Of a DNA stretch of 64,000 bases, positions 41,798-50,134 are shown piece by piece (within the stretch, counting starts at the first letter, position 1; the number at the start of each line of letters is the position of its first letter). Source of the DNA: Diaminobutyricibacter sp. McL0608 (GTDB lineage Bacteria; Actinomycetota; Actinomycetes; Actinomycetales; Microbacteriaceae); contig NZ_CP154826.1 of NCBI RefSeq assembly GCF_039613825.1, positions 3,658,001-3,722,000 of the forward strand, written 5' to 3'. The notes beneath the pieces were generated by a model. It ran no database searches, was not told the origin of the DNA, and worked only from the letters and a program-made list of their open reading frames with translations. Position numbers and translations under genes: made by a program.

Positions 41798-42754
41798 ATG
41801 CTGCAGACCTCATCCCGGTTGCTCAGCCTGCTCTCGCTGCTGCAGTCGAGGCCGTCCTGGGGCGGGCCCGAGTTGAGCGAACGTCTCGGCGTCGGTCCCC
41901 GCACGGTGCGGAACGACATCGACCGGTTGCGCGACCTCGGGTATCCGATCGATGCGACGCGTGGCCCGGCGGGCGGCTATCGGCTCGGAGCCGGCGCCGA
42001 CCTGCCGCCGCTCCTGTTCGATGACGACGAGGCGGTCGCCATCGCGGTCGGTCTCACGGTCACCTCCTCCGGGTCGATCGAAGGGATCGAGGAGAGTTCG
42101 CGCCGCGCCCTCACCAAGATGGAGCAGGTGCTCCCCTCGCGCCTGCGCGCGCAGGTGACGGCGTTGAGGGATGCGACCGAGACGGTCCTGCGCGACACAG
42201 CGGGTGTGGAGCCCGAGGCGCCGGTCCCGGCAACGGTGCTCGCCGCGATCGCGTCAGCCGTCAGGGATGCGCACTGGCTCCGTTTCGACTACGCGGGAGA
42301 GGCGCGACTCGTCGAGCCGTACCGGCTCGTCAACTGGAACCGTCGCTGGTACCTCGCGGCGTGGGACCTGCAGGGCGATCGGTGGTCCACCTTCCGTGTG
42401 GACAGCATCCGACCCAAGCCGCCGACGTATCGGCCGTTCACACCGCGATCCTTCCCCGAAGGCGGTCTGGTCGGGTTCGTGCAGCGGGACGTCGCCGCGG
42501 CGGGCTGGAAGGTGACCGCCCGCATCACGGTCTTCGCGCCGGCCGACGACGTCGTCGCGCGCATCAACCCGGCGGTCGGCGTCGTCGAGGTCGTCGACGA
42601 GAACACCTCGGTCCTGATCACCGGGGCCGACATGTACGAGACCATCGCCCTCTACATCGGGCTCCTGGGCCGCGATTTCCAGGTGACCGAGCCGCCCGAA
42701 CTCGTCGCCCACCTGCGGGCGCTCGGCGAACGGTACGCGAGGGCGGTCTCCTAG
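41798..42754 (+). CDS. YafY-type WYL-domain transcriptional regulator
   Basis: 318 residues. N-terminal HTH_11: TSSRLLSLLSLLQSRPSWGGPELSERLGVGPRTVRNDIDRLRDLG (winged helix with TVRNDI). The WYL domain follows at about 150-235 with WLRFDYAG, EPYRLVNWNRRWYLAAWD (the WYL-equivalent WYLAA) and FRVDSI, then a WCX-like C-terminus. Such regulators bind nucleotides or nucleic acids and control adjacent genes. The epoxide hydrolase is transcribed in the opposite direction. Confidence 0.88.
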   Translation: MLQTSSRLLSLLSLLQSRPSWGGPELSERLGVGPRTVRNDIDRLRDLGYPIDATRGPAGGYRLGAGADLPPLLFDDDEAVAIAVGLTVTSSGSIEGIEESSRRALTKMEQVLPSRLRAQVTALRDATETVLRDTAGVEPEAPVPATVLAAIASAVRDAHWLRFDYAGEARLVEPYRLVNWNRRWYLAAWDLQGDRWSTFRVDSIRPKPPTYRPFTPRSFPEGGLVGFVQRDVAAAGWKVTARITVFAPADDVVARINPAVGVVEVVDENTSVLITGADMYETIALYIGLLGRDFQVTEPPELVAHLRALGERYARAVS

Positions 42755-42835
42755 CGCCGTACGAGTCGTCACTAACCGTCCATATTCTGCGCGATTGAGG
42801 TGAGTTGGTGACGTCTCGGCGATGGGTCACGCTCG

Positions 42836-43498
42836 TCAATGGGTGGCGACCGCGCTGCCGGTGAGTTCGTGGCGTGAGAACGTGTTGACGAAGCAGTAGT
42901 ACGAACGCGCCCCCGAATTCCACTGCGCGGCGGTGTTCGGGTAGCGCAGATCGGTCTGGACATCTTCGTTCCAGACTGCAACCCAATCCCAGTTCAAGAG
43001 GCCCGGGGCCGAGCAGAGATCGGTGACCTGGATCTCCAGCGCTTGCGCACCGGGGAAGGGTTCACCGGCCGGCTGGGACAGAACACCGCGGGACAGCAGC
43101 TGCGCGATGTGCGGCGCAGCGCAGTCGACCACCGGATAACCGGCCGCCCACGGCGACGGATAGACCTGGAGGCAGTCGCCGGTCTTGAGTGAGTCCACCG
43201 GCTGAGCCGGAACGGTGGCGACCATTGTCGGGGTCGGCCGCGGAGGCAGACCGAGGGGGGCCGGGTCCGGGTCCGGCTCGACGATCTGGGGCGACGCCGC
43301 GTGGGGGCTCGGCGAAGAATGCCCGTGAGCGCGCCCCGCCGGAATGCCGGCAGCGAGGAGCATTGCAGCGGCCACCGAGAGCACGACGACCACAGCGCCA
43401 GTGGACCCGGCGAAGAGAATCCACCCTCGCCGCGAGAGCCCGGCAGGCGTCTCGGCGGACGTCGGCTCGGCGCGCGTTCGCGATCGGCTGTCTCTCAC
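42836..43498 (-). CDS. Membrane-anchored septum-formation-family protein
   Basis: 220 residues. After a charged cytosolic tail (RDSRSRTRAEPTS) comes a single helix at about 26-50 (WILFAGSTGAVVVVLSVAAAMLLAAG), a Pro/Ala/His-rich linker, then the extracellular domain with the septum-formation (PF13845-like) pattern: LKTGDCLQVYPSP, VVDCAAPHIAQLLSRG, VTDLCSAPGLL and SYYCFVNT; four cysteines likely pair. GTG start at 43498. Role in division is inferred only from the family name. Confidence 0.78.
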   Translation of the reverse strand: MRDSRSRTRAEPTSAETPAGLSRRGWILFAGSTGAVVVVLSVAAAMLLAAGIPAGRAHGHSSPSPHAASPQIVEPDPDPAPLGLPPRPTPTMVATVPAQPVDSLKTGDCLQVYPSPWAAGYPVVDCAAPHIAQLLSRGVLSQPAGEPFPGAQALEIQVTDLCSAPGLLNWDWVAVWNEDVQTDLRYPNTAAQWNSGARSYYCFVNTFSRHELTGSAVATH

Positions 43499-43604
43499 GC
43501 GGTCATCCTAACGTCGGGTGCGGCACGTGATTCCTAGCCCCTGGGGAGAGCAGCGCGCACGATTCCCGGCGATGAGACGATCCGACAGCTGACGCTGCCC
43601 GCAA

Positions 43605-43647
43605 CGGCAGCGGGCCGCTCCTTCGCACGAAAGACGGCCCGCCGCCG
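43605..43647 (-). terminator. GC-rich hairpin in a 242-bp intergenic gap
   Basis: CGGCAGCGGGCCG (43605-43617) pairs with CGGCCCGCCGCCG (43635-43647) with one mismatch around a 17-nt loop. It lies between the DHFR-like gene (stop 43741) and the septum-family gene (start 43498), both on the minus strand. It could end transcription of the former. No U-run follows. Confidence 0.5.
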
Positions 43648-43740
43648 ATGACGCTCAGGCTACGTGCGGTCCGCCGTTTCGGCGTCGTCGGAGCGGACAA
43701 GATCTAGAACGTGCATTGGGCACATGCACCAAGCCGTCGC

Positions 43741-44295
43741 TCAGCGCACCACGTCGTAGACGAACTTGGCGACGCCGTTGGAGTAGGTCTCGTGCTCGAC
43801 GACGTCGAGGTTGGTGGTGGTGTCGCCGCCCGCGAAGAGCCGTTTGCCGTCACCCAGCAGGAGCGGGAAGACGAGCAGGTGGTAGCGGTCGACGAGACCT
43901 GCGGCGGCCAGGTTCTGCGCGAGTGTGGCGCTCCCGTGGACGATGATGTTCCCGCCCTCGGTCTGCTTGAGGGCCGCCACGTCGTCGAGCGAGCGGAGAA
44001 CGGACGTGTTGTTCCAGTCGGGATCGGTGAGCGTGCTCGAGACCACGTATTTGGGCATCGCGTTGTACTCGGCGAACTCGTCCATCGTCGGCCAGATCGG
44101 CGCGAACTCGTCGTAGCTGATGCGGCCCATGAGCATTGCGCTCGCCTCGACCTGCTCGCGCCCCTTGATCTCGTACGCCTCCGCGACGAACGGGACGTCC
44201 TTGAACGTCCAGCCGGCACGCGGATGCGATCCGCCGCCCGGCGAGTCGATGACTCCGTCGACGGTGATGAATTCGGTGACAATCAGGGTGCGCAT
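43741..44295 (-). CDS. Dihydrofolate reductase-like (RibD C-terminal domain) protein
   Basis: 184 residues: LIVTEFITVDGVIDSPGGG, ASAMLMGRISYDEFAPIWP, YVVSSTLTDPDWNNTSVL, GGNIIVHGSATLAQNLAAAGLVDRYHLLVFPLLLGDGKRLF. This is the common actinobacterial stand-alone RibD-C/DHFR-like family, different from the one at 24626. I start at MRTLIV (44295), with the ribosome site AGGAAAGGTCC upstream; earlier residues are not conserved. Reductase substrate unknown. Confidence 0.86.
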   Translation of the reverse strand: MRTLIVTEFITVDGVIDSPGGGSHPRAGWTFKDVPFVAEAYEIKGREQVEASAMLMGRISYDEFAPIWPTMDEFAEYNAMPKYVVSSTLTDPDWNNTSVLRSLDDVAALKQTEGGNIIVHGSATLAQNLAAAGLVDRYHLLVFPLLLGDGKRLFAGGDTTTNLDVVEHETYSNGVAKFVYDVVR

Positions 44296-44430
44296 TTTCG
44301 TCAGGACCTTTCCTCTTCGACGATTCTGTCTCACTAAGACGTCGAACGGGACCGGCCGATTTCGACATCCGCGCCCTTTTCGCGGTGTCGGCTGGCGGAT
44401 GGAATCGCCCGGGTGTCCGGGATCGCGGGT

Positions 44431-44781
44431 TCAGGTCAGCGTCGGGAGGTCGTAGTCGTCGCCAGGCACCGTGGCGTCGAGCGGATACCCGACCGTGGGA
44501 CCGAGGACCCGGGTGGCGCGCGTGAAACGTTCGACCAGTTCGTCGTCCACGATCTCGTCCCCATCCCCATCCGTGCTTCCGGGTTCGTGCGTGGACACCA
44601 GCTGACTGGCGGGGCCGATCAGGACCTGCGCGACGCCGAGTGCGCCATCCGCTTCACGTACCGGGATCTCGACGGTCGCCGACGTCGACTGCCGCGCGAG
44701 GGCGGCAGCGTATTCGAGCAGGGCGGATGCGATGGCATCGCCGGTCAGAACGGATCCCCCCGCGTACTGGACTCTGTGCAT
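44431..44781 (-). CDS. Conserved hypothetical protein, 116 residues
   Basis: Begins MHRVQYAGGSVLTGDAIASALLEYAAALARQ and continues TVEIPVREADGALGVAQVLIGPASQLVS, then an acidic tail ending YDLPTLT. The N-terminal segment looks like an alpha/beta fold with a nucleotide- or substrate-binding turn, but I cannot place the family. I recall similar short proteins in Microbacteriaceae. Single gene. Confidence 0.62.
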   Translation of the reverse strand: MHRVQYAGGSVLTGDAIASALLEYAAALARQSTSATVEIPVREADGALGVAQVLIGPASQLVSTHEPGSTDGDGDEIVDDELVERFTRATRVLGPTVGYPLDATVPGDDYDLPTLT

Positions 44782-44899
44782 GCGACTCTCCCGACTATGC
44801 GTTCGTCTCCCCGACGGTAGTCCCCGGACCGTTGTGGTCAATCCCCCACCGGTGCGCGTCGGGTCCGTGCCGCGCCGCGCCTGTCGCCGACAGGCCGCC

Positions 44900-45046
44900 T
44901 CACCGCGCCGGACGCAGGACGATCACCGCTCCAGACGGGAGCTTGCCCTCGAGCGCCGCGGCAGCGGCATCCTCCGTCGCCCCGTGAACACGCACGACGA
45001 TCGTCCCGCCGTCAGCGGTCGCGACGATCGCTTCGAATTTCGCCAT
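44900..45046 (-). CDS. Small hypothetical protein, 48 residues
   Basis: MAKFEAIVATADGGTIVVRVHGATEDAAAAALEGKLPSGA and a short end (VIVLRPAR): a strand-helix-strand pattern with strongly biased codon choice. The ATG at 45046 follows a GGGTGAC site. The frame is open upstream, but that part is antisense to the UPF0303 gene. The hairpin at 45098 lies 51 bp upstream. Confidence 0.5.
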   Translation of the reverse strand: MAKFEAIVATADGGTIVVRVHGATEDAAAAALEGKLPSGAVIVLRPAR

Positions 45047-45097
45047 GTCACCCAGAGGTACCCTCTCCGCGCCCGGGATCAAGGGGTATCTTTTCGC

Positions 45098-45154
45098 CGA
45101 GCACAGGGTTGTTCCCGTTTTGAGCGACTCATAACGGGAACAACCCTGTGCTCG
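45098..45154. repeat. 57-nt hairpin element, family A copy 1
   Basis: A perfect 22-bp stem (45098-45119 with 45133-45154), a T/T mismatch, then TGAG-CGA-CTCA. The ends read CGAGCACAGG and CCTGTGCTCG. It has the same length, the same outer ten bases and the same inner TGAG-CG-n-CTCA as the element at 45667, but a different middle of the stem (GTTGTTCCCG here), and each change is matched in the opposite arm. It follows the UPF0303 stop by 50 bp. Confidence 0.8.
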
Positions 45155-45204
45155 CGCGGCGTTGGCGGGCGCGCGGGGCGCGGGGCGGGGATGCGCGACG
45201 CGGG

Positions 45205-45639
45205 TCAGGTGCGCGCGGATGCTGTGAGCGCGTCGATCGCGAGGTTGTGGTCGCTGAGGGAGTCGAGGCCCGAGACGGCGAGGACTCCGACCTGGGAGCC
45301 GTTCACGCGGATGGGGACCGCCCCGCCGGTCGGAGCGTATTCGGCGGAGGTGAGCCCGAAGTGCACGAGGAAGTCGGGATCGTTCTTCGCGTGCAGCTCG
45401 AAGACGGCATGCGAGGAGCGGTCGAACCGCCGGACGACCGCGATCTTGCGGGCGACCCATTCGTCGTTGTCGGCGCTGGTGCCGGGCAGGGCGGCATGGA
45501 ACACGCGCTGGCTTCCGAGAACGATCGAGATCGTGACCCCGTGCCCTTCCACCAGGCATCGCTCGACGAGCTGCTGCCCCACCGCCCATGCTTCCTCGTG
45601 GGTGAATCGCGGCTGATCCGGCGCCTCAAACTCATTCAT
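45205..45639 (-). CDS. UPF0303/GlcG-HbpS-fold protein
   Basis: 144 residues: RFTHEEAWAVGQQLVERCL, VTISIVLGSQRVFHAALPG, DEWVARKIAVVRRFDRSSHAV, HFGLTSAEYAPTGGAVPIRVNG and VLAVSGLDSLSDHNLAIDAL. These follow the heme-degrading/UPF0303 (GlcG) fold. Relatives bind heme, cofactors or corrinoid-like ligands; a specific role is not assigned. It is flanked on both sides by the 57-nt hairpin elements. Confidence 0.83.
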   Translation of the reverse strand: MNEFEAPDQPRFTHEEAWAVGQQLVERCLVEGHGVTISIVLGSQRVFHAALPGTSADNDEWVARKIAVVRRFDRSSHAVFELHAKNDPDFLVHFGLTSAEYAPTGGAVPIRVNGSQVGVLAVSGLDSLSDHNLAIDALTASART

Positions 45640-45666
45640 GTGCTCAGTCTCCTAGACGCAGGGTCG

Positions 45667-45723
45667 CGAGCACAGGAAAAGGGGGGTTATGAGCGTCTCA
45701 TAACCCCCCTTTTCCTGTGCTCG
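45667..45723. repeat. 57-nt hairpin element, family A copy 2
   Basis: A perfect 27-bp stem (45667-45693 with 45697-45723) with a CGT loop: 57 nt in total, equal to copy 1. The stem ends CGAGCACAGG and CCTGTGCTCG are identical to copy 1, the tip TGAG-CG-n-CTCA is too, but the middle is AAAAGGGGGG here. It is 29 bp past the stop of the AKR gene (minus strand), so it might end its transcription. Confidence 0.8.
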
Positions 45724-45752
45724 GCGGCCCGGGCGCGGCTCGCGGGGGCGGG

Positions 45753-46763
45753 TCAGGCCTCGCGAGCGGCCGGGGAACGCTCGGAGGTGCGCACCGGGTC
45801 ACGCTCGACGATGCCGCCGAGGACCTCGTCGATCCGCGACATGAGCTCGGTCGGGATGGTCACGCCGGACGCCTTCACGTTCTCGACGACCTGCTCGGGC
45901 CGCGAGGCGCCGATGATCGCCGTTGCCACGTTGTCGTTCTGCAGCACCCAGGCGATGGCGAGCTGCGCGAGGGTGAGGTCGAGCTCACGCGCGATCGGGG
46001 CGAGGTTCTGCACACGTGTGAGGACATCATCCGACAGGAACCGCTTGACCGCGCCTGCGCCGCCGCGCTCGTCGGTGGCGCGACTTCCCTCGGGGAGCGG
46101 CGCACCCGGCAGATACTTGCCGCTCAGCACACCCTGGGCGACCGGCGACCACACGATCTGGGAGATTCCGAGCTCCTGCGAGGTGGGCACGATCCGGTCT
46201 TCGATGACGCGCCACAGCGCCGAGTACTCGGGCTGGTTCGAGATGAGCTGGAAGTTGAGCTGTTTGGCGAGGGCGGCACCGGCACGGAGCTGCTCCTCGG
46301 TCCACTCGCTCACGCCGATGTAGAGAGCCTTGCCCTGACGCACGATGTCGGCGAAGGCCTGCATGGTCTCCTCGAGCGGGGTCTCGTAGTCGAACCGGTG
46401 CGCCTGGTAGAGGTCTACGTAGTCGGTCTGCAGCCGCGACAGCGAACCGTCGATCGATTCGAGGATGTGCTTGCGGGACAGTCCGACGTCGTTGTGTCCC
46501 TTGGGGCCGGTGGGGCCGAACACCTTGGTGAGGATCTCGAGCGACTCGCGCCGTTCGCCCTTGAGTGCGGCACCGAGGACGGTCTCGGCTGCGGTGTTGG
46601 CGTAGACGTCGGCCGTGTCGAACGTGGAGATGCCGACCTCGAGCGCGGCGCGAACGCACGCGGTCGCGATGTCGTTCTCGATCTGCGAGCCGTGGGTCAG
46701 CCAGTTTCCGTAGGTGATCTCCGAGATCTTGAACCCGGACCGACCCAAATACCTGAAGTGCAT
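45753..46763 (-). CDS. Aldo/keto reductase (Kv-beta-like)
   Basis: 336 residues: FRYLGRSGFKISEITYGNWL, STFDTADVYANTAAE (Asp, Tyr), EILTKVFGP (Lys), LYQAHRFDYETPLEET (His), SEWTEEQLRAG, and the NADP loop TAIIGASRPEQVVEN. This is the subgroup similar to the potassium-channel beta subunit. It is transcribed from copy B of the 77-bp promoter element, divergently from the LD-carboxypeptidase-like gene. Confidence 0.9.
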   Translation of the reverse strand: MHFRYLGRSGFKISEITYGNWLTHGSQIENDIATACVRAALEVGISTFDTADVYANTAAETVLGAALKGERRESLEILTKVFGPTGPKGHNDVGLSRKHILESIDGSLSRLQTDYVDLYQAHRFDYETPLEETMQAFADIVRQGKALYIGVSEWTEEQLRAGAALAKQLNFQLISNQPEYSALWRVIEDRIVPTSQELGISQIVWSPVAQGVLSGKYLPGAPLPEGSRATDERGGAGAVKRFLSDDVLTRVQNLAPIARELDLTLAQLAIAWVLQNDNVATAIIGASRPEQVVENVKASGVTIPTELMSRIDEVLGGIVERDPVRTSERSPAAREA

Positions 46764-46800
46764 TTCGTTCCTCTCGAGTAATGCATGCCTGTGCCCCGGG

Positions 46801-46877
46801 TTCGATGCTAGGCAACTCGATTGATCGAATCCAACAGTAGATGGTTCTGGGATTCATTCGCCCATCCGATGAATCCC
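46801..46877. promoter_or_regulatory. 77-bp conserved promoter element, copy B
   Basis: It aligns without gaps to 39210-39286 (59 of 77 identical). The minus-strand promoter elements TTGGAT and TAGCAT with 18-bp spacing are kept (TAGCAT at 46810-46805), as are the three GAATCC/GGATTC positions and the outer TTCGATGCTA and CCGATGAATCCC blocks. The variable spacer differs almost completely. It lies directly upstream of the AKR at 46763. Confidence 0.65.
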
Positions 46878-46912
46878 TCGTCGGCCCGCGCCTCCCCTGC
46901 TTGAATAGGGAG

Positions 46913-47965
46913 ATGACCGAGGACAACTGGCCCGCATCCCCGCCGAAACTCGCGCCGGGCGACCGCGTCGCCATCCTCTCTCCGTCGTTCGCGGCACCGG
47001 GGCTCGCACCCGAAGTGCATGAGCAGGCCATGCGCCGGCTCGCCGAAGCGACCGGGCTCGTCCCCGTCGAGTACCCCACGACCCGGCGGCTCGGCGCCAG
47101 TCCGGAAGATCGGGCGGCCGACCTCAATGCGGCCTTCGGCGACCCGACCATCCGCGCCATCCTCGCGACGATCGGCGGCGACGACCAGGTCACGGTCATC
47201 CCGCACCTGGATGCCGACCTCGCCCTGGCAGACCCGAAGCCGTTCTTCGGGTACAGCGACAACACCAGCCTCCTGAACTGGCTCTGGTCGCTCGGGATCT
47301 CCGGATACTACGGCGGGTCGACGCAAGTACACCTCGGAGCCGGACCGCGCATCGACGACGTCCATCTCGCATCGCTGAAGGCTGCGCTCTTCACCGGCGG
47401 CGAAGTGGAGCTCACCGAGCCGGGCGAGTCGGAGGACTTCGGACACGACTGGCTGTCTCCGCTCGCCCTCGTGGAGTTCGGAGATCGTGAGCCCGCAGAT
47501 CCGTGGGTCTGGGCCGGGCCGGAACGCGAGGTCGCGGGCCGCACCTGGGGCGGATGCCTCGAGGTCATCGACCAGTTGGCCATCGCCGGCCGGCTGCCGT
47601 CCGTCGACGCGGTGAAGGGGAGCATCCTGCTCCTCGAGACCAGCGAAGAGCTTCCCTCCGCCCCGTGGGTGAAACGGTGGGTTCGCGCCCTCGGCGAGCG
47701 TGGGATCCTGGCGGCGGTCGACGGCGTCGTCGTCGCGCGCCCTCCCGTCAGCACCTTCGGGAACGTGCCGTCTGCAGCGGAGCGGGCGCGGCTCCGCGCC
47801 GACCAACGCGATGCGATCATCGGCGAGATGGCCCGGTACAACCCGGGCGCGGTGGTCTGCGTCGGCGTCCCGTTCGGCCACACCCGCCCGCAGTGGATCG
47901 TGCCGTACGGCGGACGGGTCCGGCTCGACGGTCGCACGCGAACCGTGACAGCCGATTACAGCTGA
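46913..47965 (+). CDS. LD-carboxypeptidase/MccF-like peptidase (family S66)
   Basis: 350 residues, S66 fold: PPKLAPGDRVAILSPSFAAPG, IRAILATIGGDDQVTVIPHLD, FFGYSDNTSLLNWL (nucleophile Ser), WGGCLEVIDQLAIAG, ILLLETSEELP (Glu) and VVCVGVPFGHTRPQWIVPYGG (His). The family either trims murein tetrapeptides or inactivates microcin C-like peptide-nucleotides (MccF). The WGGCLEVID region and length agree better with MccF, but this is not certain. ATG at 46913 follows GGGAG. Confidence 0.87.
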   Translation: MTEDNWPASPPKLAPGDRVAILSPSFAAPGLAPEVHEQAMRRLAEATGLVPVEYPTTRRLGASPEDRAADLNAAFGDPTIRAILATIGGDDQVTVIPHLDADLALADPKPFFGYSDNTSLLNWLWSLGISGYYGGSTQVHLGAGPRIDDVHLASLKAALFTGGEVELTEPGESEDFGHDWLSPLALVEFGDREPADPWVWAGPEREVAGRTWGGCLEVIDQLAIAGRLPSVDAVKGSILLLETSEELPSAPWVKRWVRALGERGILAAVDGVVVARPPVSTFGNVPSAAERARLRADQRDAIIGEMARYNPGAVVCVGVPFGHTRPQWIVPYGGRVRLDGRTRTVTADYS

Positions 47966-48098
47966 CGGCGGCGCGGCGCTGCGCCACTCATGGGGTCGCG
48001 CACGGATACGATTCGTCCAGGAAACCCGGTCGTTCTACCGGTTCCCGAAACGCAAGCCCGAAGCCGCACGCCACTCGCACTCACCGAAGAGGTAACCG

Positions 48099-48446
48099 TT
48101 GACCGATTTCCCGCCGACTCCGCCCGCCGACAGCACGCCGGAGCCGGCCGCCTGGCCGCCGCCCACCGGACAGGGTCTTCCGGTCTACCCGGTCGCTGCC
48201 ACTCCCGCCGACGCGACAGCGGGGCTTCCGTTCAGCAAACTGGCTATCGCCGGCTTCGTCGTCTCGTGCGTGTCGATCTTCATCTTCGGGTGGCTCGGCG
48301 TCCTCGGCGCTCTGTTCTCGGCGCGCGCGATCGGGGCAGCCCGTCGTGGTCTGGTGCGCGGACGCGGCCTGGCCATCGCGGGGTTCGTGATCGGTGTCGT
48401 GGGTTTCGTCGCCTACGCGATCATCTTCCTGACGCACCAGCGCTGA
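48099..48446 (+). CDS. DUF4190-type membrane protein
   Basis: 115 residues. A 45-residue Pro/Ala-rich cytosolic part (TDFPPTPPADSTPEP) is followed by two hydrophobic helices, FSKLAIAGFVVSCVSIFIFGWLGVLGALFS (about 46-75) and GLAIAGFVIGVVGFVAYAIIFL (about 88-110), with the conserved small-loop SARAIGAARRG between. This is the DUF4190 arrangement. The TTG start is preceded by GAAGAGG; no ATG is available. Confidence 0.8.
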   Translation: MTDFPPTPPADSTPEPAAWPPPTGQGLPVYPVAATPADATAGLPFSKLAIAGFVVSCVSIFIFGWLGVLGALFSARAIGAARRGLVRGRGLAIAGFVIGVVGFVAYAIIFLTHQR

Positions 48447-48597
48447 CGGACTCCGCGGCCTGGCGAGATTCCCGGAGCCGCGGGCGCCTCCTCGGCGTAG
48501 AGTGGCAGCATCCATTGGTTCGCCGGCACCGTCGCCGGAAAATCCGGATCAGACGGGATGCTTCCGGCGCTACCACGCCACAAGGAGGCGCTTACCC

Positions 48598-48969
48598 ATG
48601 CTCACCGAAGCCCACGCAGTTCTGCCCGCATCCGATCTCAAACGGGCGCAGGAGTTCTACCACAATGCCCTCGACCTCGATCCGGCCGAAGTGGAGAGCG
48701 AGAACCTGCTCTACCGTCTCGACTCGGGATCGACGTTCGAGATCTACGAGACCGGCAATGCCGGAACCGCCCAGAACACCCAGATGTGCTTCCTCACCGA
48801 TGGCCTCGACGGCGACATGGCGCGACTACGCGAACGCGGCGTGACGTTCGAGGACTACGACTTCCCCGGCCTCAAGACGGAGAACGGTGTGGCCGCCTTC
48901 GGCACGACGAGGACCGCCTGGTTCAGGGACACGGAAGGCAACTTCATCTGCCTCACCGAACTGGGGTAG
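48598..48969 (+). CDS. VOC/glyoxalase-fold protein
   Basis: 123 residues: AHAVLPASDLKRAQEFYHNALDLDPAE, NLLYRLDSGSTFEIYETGNAG, MCFLTDGLDGDMARLRERGVTFEDYDFPGLKTENGVA, FRDTEGNFICLTELG. The paired beta-alpha-beta motifs and the final DTEGN motif are typical. The ATG at 48598 follows AAGGAGG. Substrate unknown. The 3' end overlaps the convergent cellulase-like gene by 17 nt. Confidence 0.88.
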   Translation: MLTEAHAVLPASDLKRAQEFYHNALDLDPAEVESENLLYRLDSGSTFEIYETGNAGTAQNTQMCFLTDGLDGDMARLRERGVTFEDYDFPGLKTENGVAAFGTTRTAWFRDTEGNFICLTELG

Positions 48970-50134
48970 GGCGGGTCTGCGCCGGCTGACGTCGATCGCT
49001 TCCATCGAGGCACTCCGCCACGAGTAGTGGAACGGGTGCGTCGTGGATGCGCGACGTCAGCCGTCGGTGCCAGTCGACGTCGTCCCACATCCCCCGGTAT
49101 TGCGGACCGCAGAAGTTGCTGGTCGCGATCCCCATCCAGCGGCCGTGCTTGATCGCCTCGTCGACTCCGAACTCGCAGAGTTCCCTGACCCAGCCCCAGT
49201 CGAGGCCGGGGCCGTCCTTCCAGCAGACGATCGCCCACGACTCCGTCGTCACCAGCGGCAGGTTGCGCCACCGTGACCAGTCCGCCATGTCGGTGATCAT
49301 GTTCGACAGCTGGATCCGCCACTCCTCCGGGCTCGACCGGTAGAGCCGCTCGGCCTGGTCGGCGAGCAGCTCGTACTGGACGGGATCGCGCCCGTCGTAG
49401 TCGAGCTCCTCGTAGAAGCGGCGGGGCCCGGCGAGCACCATCCAGACGTGCGGTTCGAGCAGGTCGTAGTGGGACACGTCCTCGGCGAGGACCGTGTCGA
49501 ACTGGGCCGAAATCGAGAAGCACAACGGCAGTTCCGGATAGGCGGCACGCACGCGAGCGAGCGCCGTGTTCGTCCATTGCCGACCGTCGGGCGACGTGCG
49601 CAGGAGATCGTCTGTGCCCTCCTCGCCGCCCGGAACCGTGAAGGGCGCCCAGAACAGCTGCGGCCACTCGTTGCAGAGATCCACGTACCAGATCGTGTGC
49701 AGCAGCCCCGCGGCCCGGATGTGGTCGAGCGTCGCGATCCAGCTGTCGGCGAGATCCACCGGCCCTGTGATCGACATGCGGGTGTCGTCGAGGTCCTGAC
49801 GGAACCAGGTCGAGAGGGCGACCTTCAGCCCGCGGGCGTCGGCGAGACGGATGAAGTCGACCAGCGCCGGCATCGGCGAGACCGTCACCTTGGCGGGGCT
49901 CCCCCAGTCGTGCATGGTCCAGGCGGGGATGAGTGTGAAGGCCCCGTCCGGATCGGCGGCGACCAGGTGCGGATACGCGTCGATCCGGACGGCGTCGTAG
50001 CCGCGCTCGACCAGACCGTCGAGCGCCCGCTCCCAGTCCTCGTAGCCGCCGCCCGGCCAGCGGCGCTCCAGCCAGGAGAAGTCCCACATCGCGATCGCGA
50101 GCGCCCCCGTCGCACCGGTCGAGAGCTCAGCCAC
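48953..50134 (-). CDS. Cellulase-like (GH5/DUF4038-like) TIM-barrel protein
   Basis: 393 residues: MWDFSWLERRWPGGGYEDWERALDGLVERGYDAVRIDAYP is the GH5-like start; VALSTWFRQDLDD, TIWYVDLCNEWPQLFW (the DLCNEWP motif contains the acid/base Glu of GH5-like enzymes), LPLCFSISAQFDTVL, and VTTESWAIVCWKDG (the nucleophile Glu). No signal peptide, so it would act on imported sugars. GTG at 50134 overlaps the stop of the enolase gene. It is the last gene of the LacI-controlled operon. Confidence 0.76.
   Translation of the reverse strand: MAELSTGATGALAIAMWDFSWLERRWPGGGYEDWERALDGLVERGYDAVRIDAYPHLVAADPDGAFTLIPAWTMHDWGSPAKVTVSPMPALVDFIRLADARGLKVALSTWFRQDLDDTRMSITGPVDLADSWIATLDHIRAAGLLHTIWYVDLCNEWPQLFWAPFTVPGGEEGTDDLLRTSPDGRQWTNTALARVRAAYPELPLCFSISAQFDTVLAEDVSHYDLLEPHVWMVLAGPRRFYEELDYDGRDPVQYELLADQAERLYRSSPEEWRIQLSNMITDMADWSRWRNLPLVTTESWAIVCWKDGPGLDWGWVRELCEFGVDEAIKHGRWMGIATSNFCGPQYRGMWDDVDWHRRLTSRIHDAPVPLLVAECLDGSDRRQPAQTRPTPVR

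Noticed and set aside
42755-42835. Gap between WYL regulator and septum-family gene checked for a terminator
   Set aside because: No stem longer than 5 bp was found.
45098-45723. The two 57-nt hairpins considered as a CRISPR array or insertion-sequence ends
   Set aside because: Only two copies, no regular spacers, and the DNA between them is one ordinary gene without transposase features.
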